From the NCBI RefSeq assembly GCF_000004075.3, contig NC_026659.2:29716272-29780271 (forward strand): a stretch of DNA of 64,000 nucleotides. The letters run 5' to 3'. Below, one piece after another: positions 10,894-22,074 of this stretch. This DNA is from Cucumis sativus (taxonomy: Eukaryota > Streptophyta > Magnoliopsida > Cucurbitales > Cucurbitaceae). Below the pieces are notes generated by a model. It was given only the letters and a program-made list of their open reading frames with translations. It had not been told where the DNA came from and made no database searches. The stretch's first letter is position 1. Every line of letters begins with the position of its first letter. Made by a program: the position numbers and the translations under genes.

Positions 10894-11805
10894 ATGGCTT
10901 CTAAGCTATGTCTCCAACTCTGCCTACTTTTGGCCTTCATTACACCTCATTTGACCTCGGCTCGTCATCTTCACAACCGCAAACCTTCTCCATTTCTATT
11001 TCCCAAGCATCTCATAGGAAGTAGTAAAAACGATAGCATCGTGGAAGGAATTCATAAAGTCAAGGCTTACCTTCAACGTTACGGTTACTTAAGCAATGAA
11101 AATGAAAAAAAATTGAGTACAGATGCATTCGATGACGACTTGGAATCCGCCATTAAATCGTACCAAAAATTCTCCAACCTTAAGGTAAGCGGAGTCTTAG
11201 ACAGGGAGACCCTACAACAAATGTCGAGGCCTCGATGTGGGGTGAGAGACACTTATGTATCAGTAGGACAACAAGAACATGAGAATAAGAATACTAATAT
11301 TGAAATTGGTGGTTCACATTACACGTTCTACTACAACCACGTAACATGGCCAGCTGAGAGGAGGCACTTGTCGTACGGATTTATCCATGATTTCCCACCG
11401 CAGCACGTCGACACAGTGCGTCGAGCTTTCCAGACATGGGAAGATAATACGAAATTTTCGTTCTTCCTATCCCCGAGAGTACAAACAGCAGACATATTGG
11501 TAAGTTTTGAGAGAGGGGAACATGGAGATCATGAACCGTTTGATGGAGAAGGGGGAATATTGGCACACTCGTTGGGAGCGGTCGATGGGAGAGTGCACTT
11601 TGACGCAGATGATCGGTGGGAAGGGGATCCTATGGAACGGTATGACCTTGAGACTCTTGCATTGCATGAGATTGGACATGCGCTTGGGCTCGGCCATAGC
11701 AGTTCCTCATTGGCCATCATGTGGGCTTATATGTACAAAGGTTTCCCCAAGACTCGCTTGACTATTGACGATATTGAAGGCATTCGTGCTTTATATGGCT
11801 CTTAA
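10894..11805 (+). CDS. Matrix metalloproteinase, clade B
   Basis: A 303-residue, intronless plant MMP. The signal peptide is residues 1-23 (cleavage likely after TSA). Propeptide helices lie around 46-112, with cysteine switch PRCGVRD at 113-119, where Arg replaces the usual Pro of PRCGxPD. The zinc/calcium loop EHGDHEPFDGEGGILAH is at 209-225. The active site HEIGHALGLGHS is at 258-269, with Met-turn Met276, and the protein ends in a short ALYGS. It is about as long as typical plant MMPs without a GPI tail, so it should act as a soluble apoplastic endopeptidase. Its nearest relative is the gene at 16661, with which it shares promoter and 3' flank; the fragment at 5355 is a third sister. Confidence 0.93.
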   Translation: MASKLCLQLCLLLAFITPHLTSARHLHNRKPSPFLFPKHLIGSSKNDSIVEGIHKVKAYLQRYGYLSNENEKKLSTDAFDDDLESAIKSYQKFSNLKVSGVLDRETLQQMSRPRCGVRDTYVSVGQQEHENKNTNIEIGGSHYTFYYNHVTWPAERRHLSYGFIHDFPPQHVDTVRRAFQTWEDNTKFSFFLSPRVQTADILVSFERGEHGDHEPFDGEGGILAHSLGAVDGRVHFDADDRWEGDPMERYDLETLALHEIGHALGLGHSSSSLAIMWAYMYKGFPKTRLTIDDIEGIRALYGS

Positions 11806-12780
11806 TTAGCTTTCAAATTCAACCATTGTTTTTTATCCTTTTCCTTTCTTTTTATTTCATTTTTAAATAAACGATGTTATGTGTTTGCTTTTGTTCAACA
11901 CATCACAAATTTCTTTTTTTTCTTCTATTCGAAAAATATAGTTTTGGATATTTCCAAATGTTTCCATTATAATATATAAAAATCCAAAGAACACAAAAAA
12001 TTATATAATCTAATTAATAGACATGTTTAATTATTTAAAAATTATAAGATGTTTGTTTACTAAGTTTAGTTTATTTTATTGAAATTTTTGTTTTTATAAT
12101 TCTTTCAAAAATATTCCTTGAAATCACTATATTTTATCGAATGAAACTTTTAAATTTTTTATTGTGATTGTGTATTTGTCAAGTGAACCTGATATGGGCC
12201 AAGGTTACTTAAGACCTATTGAGCATTGACTATGAAATGTTTAAAATCACCTAAAATTACCCAAAAATCTATTTTAATCCTTTAAAATCAATATTGATAA
12301 TGTAAAAATTACATTAACCGTGTAAAAACATATATTAAACTAATTTTAAATGTATTTTGAAGTGATTTTTAACTTGACAATTGGAATAGAGACTTTTAAT
12401 TTACACGATCATGACCATGAATTTTAGATTAAAAGCCATTTTATATCTCACAACTTTCATGAATAATGTAAATAATATAGTTTTGGTTTAATTTTAGTTA
12501 GTAACTATTTAGATTTTTTTTGTACCTTAATTTAAAATTTAAAACCACAAACAATCTTGATCTTCTCATGTTGATCATTTCTCCTTTTTTATGTTTTATA
12601 AAACATTTGGCTCCTTTATAAGTTTAATTTATCAAGGAACCCTTGTTTCTGTTAATTTTTTTTTAACAGTCTCCCTACAATATGAAAGTTTAGTGCCTTA
12701 TTATGTCTTGGCACGACGTACTACTAGTTGAAATCCGGAAACAACTTACAAAACTTGCAAAACAAAGTCAAACCAATGTC
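11806..12780. other. 3' flank of clade B gene; empty-site reference
   Basis: This flank aligns with the one after the gene at 16661 (17582-18650, continued at 19686-19880). At 12623-12631 it carries TTTAATTTA undivided. The other copy has a Mutator-type element at this point, flanked by two copies of this 9-mer. I see no gene here. Confidence 0.65.
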
Positions 12781-13386
12781 ACGTTTTCTCTGAGATAAAA
12801 CAACAATGTTGATTTAATTTGTCTCTTGATCGAAATTACACTGAAAATCGATTGGAATGCTCACACCCTTCTAGATTGTGCTTGAAATTAAAAACATGTA
12901 AAGCCACGCTGTAAACGTCCTATAAACCCTCAAAATTGCTTATTTTCTTCTTTGATTCTTGCTTGGAAGTTTTCAAGCAATTCTTGGTATTGGATATGAA
13001 GTGGGATTTAAAATAGGATAGCAATGATCGCTGGTGGAATTAGATAAAATGGTGGGCGCGAAGAGGAGTTATCAATGGCGATGACAGAAAAGAGAGTCAA
13101 CAATTGGCGATTGGGTTTCTTCTGTTATAAGCTCCAACTCGGTGAAAGAGACTAAAAAGAGAGATACTCCTCAAACCTTACTTTGGTTCAAGAATCAAGG
13201 TGATGGCCATCTTTGAATTCGTCCATGAATTTGAGTTCTTGTTTCTGTTTTTTTTGTTCTATGCGAATATATAGCATTGAGTTAATTATTCTTGTTGAGT
13301 TTTGTTGGTGAACTACCTTATGTAAGAGAGCTTCAATTTCTGCACTTGTTAAAGAAATGAAACAAATCAGTTACGATTACATTTTG
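12781..13386. other. Spacer
   Basis: I see no gene. The base composition around 13000-13180 is more mixed than the surroundings and may derive from an old transposon or gene leader, but I cannot assign it. Confidence 0.35.
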
Positions 13387-14116
13387 TTAGAACATGAAGT
13401 TAATAAAATAATAACTAACAAAAGTCTAATAAAAGTCTTAGCCTTAAGAAGAAAATATACTGAATAAATCCATGTAGATGTAGTATAAAAAACAATGTTC
13501 ATATTTCTTGAATTTACTTTCTAAAGGAATGTTGAATAAAAGATTTTTTACCTTTGAAGAATGGATGTAGGCTATGTGCTGAGCCACTATAAATGTCATC
13601 TTGTTCACTTTTCTCATCCCTTCATCTTACTTAAGAAACCCTTCTTTCTTTTTGCTTTCTCTCTCCGTGAACCATGCAAAGATAAAAAGAAATACAATGA
13701 AATGAAAGTGACAACTTGCAAGGAGTTGAAAAGGTGAGAGAAAAGTAGAGGGTAAAAAGGTAACTCTACATTTAATTTTCTAAAAAATTACACTTATCTC
13801 ATCGGACTGATTTTACAAAGAAAGAGAAACTTTTTGTTTCTACTTTTTCAAGAACTGGTACCAAAGCCCGTTAGAAGGAAAGAAAGAAAATGACCACTAT
13901 GAAGTATGAAATTGAAAATTTTGATGGAAATGGAAATTTTACCTTGTGAACAAAGAGAATTACTACAATCTTGTGTTCACACAAAATCTTGAAAGCTCTA
14001 GAAGACCCAAAAGACCTCCCTGCAACTTTGGCCAAATCAAAAAGAGAAACAATGGAAGAAGTAGCTTACAGTACACTGGCTATGAATATTATTGATAATG
14101 TGTTGAGACAGGTAAT
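13387..14116 (+). mobile_element. Copia-type retrotransposon fragment (LTR, PBS and gag start)
   Basis: A probable LTR (TGTTAGA... at 13387 to ...TTTTCA near 13852) is followed by TGGTACCAAAGCC at about 13858. That resembles the TGGTATCAGAGC initiator-Met-tRNA primer-binding site of plant Copia elements. After it comes a relic of the Copia gag N-terminus, recognisable by 'YEIENFDGNGNF' and 'EEVAYSTLAMNIIDNVLRQV' words. The element is broken and incomplete; protease, integrase and RT are absent. A CACTA end adjoins its right side. Confidence 0.6.
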
Positions 14117-14344
14117 CACTACAAGAAATTTTGCCTTTGTCGACGACAAGCATACCGACGCCTCTAAATGTCGTTGGCAAAAGTAAGATTCTCCAACGAA
14201 TTTTTTAATCGTCGATAATAAATGGAATCACATATGGTCAAAATTAGAGTGTTGGCGTAGATAGGTTTTTGCCGACAACTTATTTTTGCAGCGTCGTCAT
14301 AGGTAGACATATGCCAATGGTTTATTATTACCATCGACTTAGTG
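14117..14344. mobile_element. CACTA-type transposon remnant
   Basis: The left end reads CACTACAAGAAATTTTGCC, the classic plant En/Spm-CACTA terminus, followed by repeated GTCGACGACAA / CGTCGGCAAAA sub-terminal words. A TAGTG at 14340-14344 may be the other end, but the TIR match beyond five bases is poor, so the right border is uncertain. It is nested against the Copia gag relic. Confidence 0.5.
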
Positions 14345-15189
14345 ATTGATATGTAAACTTAACAACTTAGATTTGCTGTTGAAGGAAGAAGATGAGGGTC
14401 GTGAGACTTTTGCATGCAATACAGAAACACCGAGGGAAAGCTTTTCTTTTTCGTATATTCTTATGTGAGAAAAGTTAGAGATATAATATACGTATGCGAG
14501 AGAGTTGAAAACTTTTTTACTTTTATTAATAGTAGAGAACAAGACCTAGCACACAAAGGGTGAACCAGTATAGTATAAATTGATGAGTAACATTCTCTCT
14601 TCCCTTGAATTTGATTTACTGTCATTCTTATTCTTATTGTTTGGAAGTTTAGAATGGATAATACATTCGATAATTGATACACCTAATAGCCCACAAGTGA
14701 TATATGACCTAATACATTCAATATACTTGATACACACTCAATACACTTGACACACCTAGTATACATATTCATATACGTAAATGTTAAAAATGACAATATT
14801 AAATGTTTTTAATTTAATGAAAATTAAGTAACTATGCTTAACGACATTCGGATAAATAAAACAATTCGAAATTTTTATAAATAAGTGAAAATTTATTTAC
14901 TTTAGGGCAAAAAAAATGTGATAATTTCAAGGAGGCATTTGTGGCAAAAAGTGAGATATTATAGTCCTAGGATATATAGTTAGATTTTGTGTTTGTGGAG
15001 TAATTATTTTAGATTATGTTATAATATTATGTGTTTGTGGTTTATATTTTTACAAATAAATAATATATTTTTCTTTTTCCAATCCTTTAACATTAAATAT
15101 TCACAATCTTTTATCATAAATCCAAATATTCACAATCTTTTATCATAAATCCATACGTTGTATATAAAAGTGAGATATTATAGTCTTAG
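14345..15189. other. Spacer with short repeats
   Basis: It contains a run of TACACTTGATACAC-like words at about 14672-14770. A 28-29 bp direct duplication ('AATATTCACAATCTTTTATC...') lies at about 15094 and 15123. A repeated 'AAAGTGAGATATTATAGTC' at about 14947 and 15166 may mark the ends of a small MITE. No gene is visible. Confidence 0.45.
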
Positions 15190-15315
15190 GTTATTCTTCC
15201 TATATTAATGAAAGCGGGGATGATGATGGTGCTAAGGAGGTGTCCACCTAGTGGAGATGTCCGGGTGCACCTACTGACCTAACGTATCTTTTTCAAAAAA
15301 CAAAAGAAAAAAAGT
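15190..15315 (+). mobile_element. LINE 3' tail
   Basis: This is only the last part of a LINE: 'ATTAATGAAAGCGGGGATGA', then GGTGTCCACCTAGTGGAGAT and GGGTGCACCTACTGACC, then an A-rich end. It is the cleanest copy of the shared 3' terminus in this window. Confidence 0.65.
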
Positions 15316-16199
15316 GTGTATCAAATGTGTACCAAGTGCACGCCACATGTATCAGAACCGTTTTGGCTTTAGAATCGGTTTAAAACATTAAACCGAACCG
15401 AACCACATAAGAAGCAGTTTCAACATAACACAAACTGTATCAAACTGCATGCAATCGATTTCGGTATGGTTTCAATTCGGCTTGGTTTGATTTGTCAAAT
15501 CAGTTTGATTTTCAAGTATTTTATGAACAACCCTAATATTGAGTGTGTCAAGTACATTCGATGGTGTGTTAAGATATATAAGTTGTATGAGGTGTGTTAA
15601 AAGGAAAATTAGGGTTTATGGATTATCAGTATTTTCCATTAGTATTTTTCTTTTTGGTATTTTCCATTCATGAGTTTTTTTAGAGGTTTCTTTCAGGTCT
15701 ATATATATTCCTATGTAAAACATCATTATGTATTTTGAATTATTATGATTTATTCAATAATATATAAATTTCACAAGGTGTATTAGAAGTTTTTTAGTCG
15801 TAGGACTCACGACCTTCTTGGACTAAATAAAGAGTGAAGTTCACACTCTACACTTTTAACTTCTTGGTCCAAACATCCCATAAAGTTTTTCAATCGATTT
15901 TTGTTTAAAATTTCATTCATATATTAGGTTGAACGAATCGAAGAAAAAAAAAAGACTCACACACATTTTTTGGTTTTTTCAAAATTTTCTTTTGATATTA
16001 ATTCTTGAGTGTTGGCTAACTGTCCACATCTATTAATCTTGAGGATGATCTTAGAATATTTGCGTATGCCAAAGAAAATCATTGAAAAATAAACAAAACA
16101 TTAAAACCCTAAATAGTCAAAATCAAATTCTTTTAGAGGTATAATTTTATTATCTATTTGGCCAATAGGTTTCATAAAAATGTTTATACTAAAAATATA
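15316..16199. other. Spacer, partly LTR-like
   Basis: No gene. At about 15600-15780 a TATATATATTCC word followed by TTATTCAATAATA resembles the transcribed end of a plant LTR, but I find no termini. At 15350-15500 there are GGTTTCGGT/AACCGAACC-like simple words. Confidence 0.35.
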
Positions 16200-16660
16200 A
16201 AAAAAGGTTATTTCCAAATTAAAGTATAAGATATATATTCTCTAAAAAATCTCATCAACTTAGTTAATATCATAGGTTACCATCATGATTTTTTTTAATG
16301 GAGAAAAAAACTTTATACCAACGTTAGTTATTTTCTTTCCAAAACAAATAATTATTTTTCATCCCATTAATTACAGAATCATTAGAGAAAATATTCTCAT
16401 GGCTTTCTACTTAATACAAACAAATTATTAGCATATTTAGATTTGGTGTAACACAGGAAATAAAATATAAAGTTACCATCTTTAATTATTTTCTTTTCGA
16501 TAACCAAAAATTTTATTTTTTCTCATTTAGTACAGAATGATTAGAGAAAATCTTCCCATGTCTCTCTTCCATTTTATCTTTAAAAAGGTTCCCAAAGTCT
16601 ACACTCCATCTTCACGATTCACATACTAATTATTTGCCTTTTCATATTTCTAGCTTGACA
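16200..16660 (+). promoter_or_regulatory. Duplicated upstream block, clade B copy 3
   Basis: A shortened copy of the block at 4430-5354 and 10080-10893. TTTAAAAA near 16580 replaces a TATA box, and 'TTTCTAGCTTGACAATGG' leads into the ATG at 16661. Confidence 0.55.
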
Positions 16661-17581
16661 ATGGCTGCTAAGTTATGTCTCCAACTCTTCCTACTTTTGG
16701 CCTTCGTTACACCTCATTTGACATCGGCTCGTCCTCTTCACAACCATAAATCATCTCGACTTCTATTTCCCGAGCATCTCATAGGAAGTAGTAAAAACGA
16801 TAGCATCGTGGAAGGAATTCATAAAGTCAAGGCTTACCTTCAACGTTACGGTTATTTCAGCAATGAAAATGAAAACAATTTGAGCACAGATGCATTCGAC
16901 GACGACTTAGAATCCGCCATTAAATCATACCAAAAATTCTCCAACCTTAAGGTAAGTGGAGTCTTAGACAGGGAGACACTACAACAAATGTCGAGGCCTC
17001 GATGTGGGGTGGCAGACAATTTCCAATCAGTAGCACAACAAGATGGTGAGAATAATAATACTACTGTTCAAATTGGTGGTTCACATTTCATGTTCTTCCC
17101 CGGCAAGGGAAAATGGCCATATAGAAAGTGGCACTTGACCTATGGATTTGTCCATAATTACCCAATGAAGCACGCCGCTGCAGTGGTTCGAGCTTTCGAT
17201 AAATGGGCAGCTAATTCGAAATTTACATTCTCCCTTGCCTGGAGAATACAAACAGCAGACATTTTATTAAGTTTTGAGAGAGGGGATCATGGAGATGGGA
17301 AACCGTTTGATGGAGAAGGGGGAATATTGGGACACGCGTTTGGGCCGATCGATGGGAGAGTGCATTTTGACGCAGATGAGCAGTGGGCCGAAATAGGTTC
17401 GCTTACGAACGAAAACTTTGATTTCGAGTCTGTGGCATTGCATGAGATAGGACATGCACTTGGTCTCGGCCATAGCATTTTTCCATCTGCCGTCATGTGG
17501 GCTAATATGGAGACTGGTGTCAACAAGACTGAATTGACTATTGATGATATTGAAGGCGTTCATGCTTTAAATGACCCTTAA
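16661..17581 (+). CDS. Matrix metalloproteinase, clade B
   Basis: A 306-residue intronless secreted MMP. The ATG at 16661 matches the starts of the two sister copies; an in-frame extension upstream to 16634 would begin at TTG and is rejected. The signal peptide is residues 1-23. The cysteine switch PRCGVAD is at 113-119 (Ala for Pro). The metal loop DHGDGKPFDGEGGILGH is at 209-224, active site HEIGHALGLGHS at 261-272 and Met-turn Met279. The C-terminus ends HALNDP, with Asn-Asp in place of the usual Tyr. Its catalytic residues are more canonical than those of the 10894 gene, which has His for Gly in the HGDG word. It should be an active apoplastic endopeptidase. Confidence 0.93.
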   Translation: MAAKLCLQLFLLLAFVTPHLTSARPLHNHKSSRLLFPEHLIGSSKNDSIVEGIHKVKAYLQRYGYFSNENENNLSTDAFDDDLESAIKSYQKFSNLKVSGVLDRETLQQMSRPRCGVADNFQSVAQQDGENNNTTVQIGGSHFMFFPGKGKWPYRKWHLTYGFVHNYPMKHAAAVVRAFDKWAANSKFTFSLAWRIQTADILLSFERGDHGDGKPFDGEGGILGHAFGPIDGRVHFDADEQWAEIGSLTNENFDFESVALHEIGHALGLGHSIFPSAVMWANMETGVNKTELTIDDIEGVHALNDP

Positions 17582-18650
17582 AAGTAACTTTCAAATTAAA
17601 CATTTGTTTTATTTATTTAAATTAATGATATTATCTTTGCTTTTTGTTTGTTAATTTTTCTTGATTCTACCGCTACTAGCTGAACACCTCCTAGCACATT
17701 CGTCACTCCCACTTTGTTAAGATAAAAAAGATAGTAGAGAAAAAGTTATACATTCGTCACCACCACAGAGATAGAACTTTAAATAAGTCCAATAATGTGT
17801 TAAAGTTATACAAAAGATATTGAGATTCAAAGTAATAGAACTAGAGCAATACTTAGGAAAAAGCTTCGGTATGCTAATCCAAAAATCAGAGTTAGCTTGT
17901 ATCCAACCATGTAACCCAAAGAGTGACAACAATGGTGTTGAATGTGAGTCTTTTTCTTTTTTTTTTGTAAGTAATTAAATGTTTAACAATTATTTGCAAA
18001 CAATAGAACGTTTCCTTACTAATGTAAATTTATTTTTTATTTTTTCTAAAAAATATCCATCGAACTTGCCATATTTTATCAAAAATATCCATACGATGTA
18101 TTGAGCTTTGGTTGTGAGCATGCATATTTGTCAAGTTAGTTTCAAATCTTTGATGATGGTATGGGGTTAATTGAGGCAAGAAGCTCATTTAGGTCAAGGA
18201 TACACCAGACATGTTTAGAAGTGGTTATAAAATGTTTAAAAATATTTTTTGTCATTTTGATACACTAATATCTATTTTAATCAATTAAAATTAATTTGAT
18301 AAATGCAAAAATTACATCAAATGTGAAATGAAATATTAAACTAAACTAATGAATGTATTTTAGTGATTGACAAAAGTGTTTTTGAATTTAATTCAAACCA
18401 ACATTTTACACTCTTTGCAGTTGGAGTAGAGGGTTTTAGGCGGTCACCATTAATTTAGATTAAAATCCATTTTATCTCTAAACCTTTCATATATGGTAAA
18501 TAACATAGTTTTGGTTTAATTTTACTTAGTACCTATATTTAGTGTTTTTTGTACCTTAATTTAAAATTTAGAACCATAAATGAGAAGAATATTGATCATT
18601 TCTATCTTTTGTTCTTTCTAAAATATTTGGTTCCTTAATAGTTTAATCTA
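17582..18650. other. 3' flank of clade B gene
   Basis: It aligns with 11806-12622 downstream of the sister gene. It ends in TTTAATCTA (18642-18650), the left target duplication of the next element. No gene. Confidence 0.55.
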
Positions 18651-19685
18651 GGGTACTTGTGAAAATGACAAAATATGTTATAATAATTAAGTCTATAGAA
18701 CACACTTTATTATTTGCGAAAATGGCAAAAATGAAGCCAAACCCACATATAAAGAAGTAAAATGTCACAAATACCCTCGTTACTAATATATGTTTGATAC
18801 ACCTAATACACATGATACTCTTGATACACCCGATACATTTGATTGGTACACTTGATGCACTTGATACACTCGATGCATTTTGATACACACCTGAAACATT
18901 ACTAATATATGTTTGAGACACTGCAAATACATTTAGTATTCTTACTTATACAATTGATTGATTAAATGCACTTAATAAGCTTGAAATCCTACTTATACAC
19001 TTAATATACTATTGATATACACTTGCAAACTTGATTCATATACTTGATAATGATTCACTTTACTGATATGTTTTAACAATATATTGTTGATATACTTGAT
19101 AATGATACACTGAGTTATATCATTCATAAACTTAATAATACTCTAATGAACTGCATCAAATTTTTAAAAAACAAAAATCACGTAGTAAGTATATTAACCA
19201 ACTAATACATATAATATAAGTATATCAGAACATTGATATACGAAACTGAGACAAAGTAAAACAAAAAAATTAATGTAAAAAATAAAACAAAATCATTTGA
19301 AATTAAATTCAACTCAAAATACACATCGAAGAAAAAAAAACCACAAATGAAGTTAAATTAATTCGATCAACAAACATTATATTATATTTTTTATTGCAAT
19401 TACTGTACTATTGATATGTTAAAATTAAGATTAAGACAGAAACTAGTATAAATAATTTTTTTAGTATAAGAATAAAAAAATAATTAGGGCCTTACAAAGT
19501 GAAAGAATAAATAAATAATGAGTAGAATATTAAAAAGAGAAAGAGAAATAAGTTGTTGAAGGGTAGTTTAGAAATAATAAATTTAAGATGGAGAAGTGAA
19601 AATTTTGCCATATTTACAAAATTTTAAAAGAACGTGCTATAATTCCTATATTATATTATCAAAATGTCATCCTATGCAATTTTCC
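18651..19685. mobile_element. Mutator-type (MULE) non-autonomous transposon, 1.03 kb
   Basis: The element is bounded by TTTAATCTA (18642-18650) and TTTAATTTA (19686-19694), a 9-bp target duplication with one difference. The undisturbed site is present at 12623-12631 in the paralogous flank. The ends are similar in inverted orientation: the left GGGTACTTGTGAAAATGACA, and the right, reverse complemented, GGAAAATTGCATAGGATGAC. Both continue into words containing AAAATGGCAAA or AATATGGCAAA. No transposase is encoded. The centre contains a TACACTTGA minisatellite. The 9-bp duplication and long AT-rich TIR-like ends fit MULEs. Confidence 0.75.
18785..19110. repeat. Short minisatellite, about 10-bp units (TGATACACTT-like)
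   Basis: Many imperfect copies of TGATACACTT / GATACACCTGATACA are packed here, with spacing of about 9-12 bases that drifts rightward. A smaller patch of the same words is at 14672-14770. Confidence 0.7.
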
Positions 19686-20120
19686 TTTAATTTATCGAGG
19701 AACAACTCTCTTTTCTAATAAAAAAAATTATTAATCTACCTATGGAAAAAATCTCATAAAATTTCTAAAAAATTTAATCACTCAAACACAAAAATATATT
19801 ACTAAAAGTTCAGTATTGCATTATGTTGGAACGATCGTACTACCAGGTGAAAGTTAGAAACAACTTACAAAACTTATAGAACAAAAACTTGTGAAAGGAT
19901 GAGTCATTAATCACACTATCTTTAAGATATTTTGCAACTTTGTCGGGCGTGCAAGCAAGTTGTTTCCTTCCCAAGTTGATGCCCATTGGCCCCCGCATCC
20001 ATTTGGTTTGCCTTGCCCCCTTGGAGGTCGAGGTTGAAGCCAACGAATTCCTTGAGAAGTGACTGATCCATGTTGACCCTCTGTATTATGGACCATCCCG
20101 TAGGGGTCCAAATCCATATT
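19686..20120. other. Duplicated flank and GC-richer unknown block
   Basis: Positions 19686-19880 resume homology with 12623-12780. Positions 19905-20115 stand out as GC-richer (for example CATTGGCCCCCGCATCC). On the minus strand an open frame with many Trp, Gly and Pro residues (19911-20117) and an overlapping one (19840-20043) are present, but I recognise no domain. It is most likely a fragment of an unidentified element or gene. Confidence 0.4.
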
Positions 20121-20722
20121 TTGAGTGTTATATATTCAAATAGAAAAAGAAATTAGATCCTTAGTTAATCTTATAGGGATGGGAAAGTCCCCCAAAACTC
20201 AATTATAAATAGAGTATCACAGCCTTACAAAATTACAAAAGGTAAACTCGTAGTCATCACATCCTTGTGATAAGCACCACATTGAATATAGAATTATAAA
20301 TTCACTATTTTGACGGCATATTGATAAGTTCACTGGGTTGAATTTTGTCTTAAACATAATTTTAATTAACCACATGAAACTCGTTTTTCCACAAATGAAA
20401 AGAAAAAAAAATTATAAGACAATAATAGAAAAAAAAGCTTTTAATTACTCTAAAAACCATCCACTTAATTACGTAATTAATTACCCATATCTCTTAATTA
20501 TCTTCTCCACTCCAATATAGAATTATAAGAGAAAGCATGATTTTTGCAACTACTCAATTACATATACCATGCGTATATAGCGTAGTAAACTCACCCTACT
20601 TTTGCCTTTTCTCTCTCTTCATTATTCAACATTAATGCAATTTTACTTATAAACAAAGCCCCCAAGATTCAAGCCAATCTTCCCCCACATCAACCCTAAA
20701 TTGTTTCCATACTATTTTCCCA
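20121..20722 (+). promoter_or_regulatory. Upstream region of the clade C gene, TATA box at 20648
   Basis: AT-rich upstream DNA ends in TATAAA at 20648-20653, about 70 bases before the ATG at 20723, with a CA-rich leader between. It lacks the repeat block seen upstream of clade B. Confidence 0.55.
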
Positions 20723-21610
20723 ATGGCTCTTCAATTCTCTCTTCAACTTTTCCTCCTTATTGCCTCCATTGCGCCTCATGTGATCACTGCACGTGTTCGT
20801 CACACCCACATATCCTCCCATCTTCAAGGAAGTCGTATAGGTAACAACATTGAAGGAATCCACAACGTCAAACTTTACCTCAAACGTTATGGTTACTTAA
20901 CCAATGTAGAGAGTACCAATTCTAACAACACATTCGACGTTCTCCTAGAGTCGGCTATTAAAACCTTCCAAAAATACCATAGCCTCAACGTGAGTGGTGT
21001 TATAGATGAGGAGACATTAACTCTGATGTCTCTACCACGATGCGGGATTCCAGATATCATGCACAATATTAATGTCATGGATAACAACGTTCAAATGAAT
21101 AGTAGCAGTTTTCATTCTCATTTCACATTCTTTCCGGATAACCTGAAATGGCCGGTATCAAAATACAACCTGAGGTACACATTTCTCGATGATTTTCCAA
21201 ACGACTTCAAAGAACCGGTGATGAACGCAATGGAACAATGGGCGTTGTTTAGCTTGTTCAGATTCTCAGAAGCCGTAGAAGCTCAAGAGGCTGACATCAC
21301 ATTTAACTTCGTGAGAGGGAACCATGGAGATGGCTATCCATTCGATGGAAAAGGAGGGGTTTTGGCACATGCTTTTGGGCCATTGGATGGGAGGGTGCAC
21401 TTTGATTGGGATGAGGATTGGGCAGATGGTTCCGTTGGTGGTTTCATAAATGTGGGGATGGTTGCTTTGCATGAGCTCGGGCATGTGCTCGGCCTTGCTC
21501 ACAGCACCATCAGAGACGCCATTATGTGGCCCTACATGGAAGCCGGTGAACAAACTAGGGGCTTACAGTTTGATGATATTGAAGGCATCCAAACTTTATA
21601 TGCTCCATGA
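20723..21610 (+). CDS. Matrix metalloproteinase, clade C
   Basis: A 295-residue intronless plant MMP and the only member of its clade here. The signal peptide is about residues 1-23. The fully canonical cysteine switch PRCGIPD is at 105-111. The metal loop NHGDGYPFDGKGGVLAH begins at residue 200. The active site HELGHVLGLAHS is at 250-261 and Met-turn Met268. The catalytic domain is closest to clade A (identical active-site dodecamer), while the short signal and linker resemble clade B. All catalytic and switch residues are intact, so a normal latent secreted protease is expected. Confidence 0.93.
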   Translation: MALQFSLQLFLLIASIAPHVITARVRHTHISSHLQGSRIGNNIEGIHNVKLYLKRYGYLTNVESTNSNNTFDVLLESAIKTFQKYHSLNVSGVIDEETLTLMSLPRCGIPDIMHNINVMDNNVQMNSSSFHSHFTFFPDNLKWPVSKYNLRYTFLDDFPNDFKEPVMNAMEQWALFSLFRFSEAVEAQEADITFNFVRGNHGDGYPFDGKGGVLAHAFGPLDGRVHFDWDEDWADGSVGGFINVGMVALHELGHVLGLAHSTIRDAIMWPYMEAGEQTRGLQFDDIEGIQTLYAP

Positions 21611-22074
21611 AATTCAACTCAATCCATCAATTTAGACTTAATTTGTTTTTAAATTCAGAGACTAAAGTATTCGTTCCCAGACTTTGTAGATCAAATTAAA
21701 TAGACTCTAACCTCATTATAATTTAATGACAAAAAATGCATGAGATTAATGTGTTCATTTTTCTTTCTCCCACATTCTCAAAATTTAGTTTTGTTTTCAA
21801 TTATATTTACCATTTCGTTCAATGCACAAGCCCAAGTTAATGCCGGTTAATATAGATGGGAGGGATTCTGGGATACACTTCCATTTAGCGATGATTGGGC
21901 TCACATATAACATTATCCCAATTATCACTTCCTACGATGGGCTTTTGCTCATTTCCAAACTTGAATCCCACGTCCAATGACTAATGAGGCCTTCCACATT
22001 TGACCCTTGAATCAATACAAAATGTTCTGACATGTCCTCTGATAACATTGTCTCCTTTGGTAGACATGGAGCCC
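21611..22074. other. Spacer
   Basis: 3' flank of the clade C gene. It becomes less AT-rich from 21830, which may belong to the LINE that follows, but I cannot show a reading frame there. Confidence 0.4.

Noticed and set aside
18785-19110. CRISPR-like array
   Set aside because: Units of about 10 bp without spacers, in a plant transposon; it is a minisatellite.
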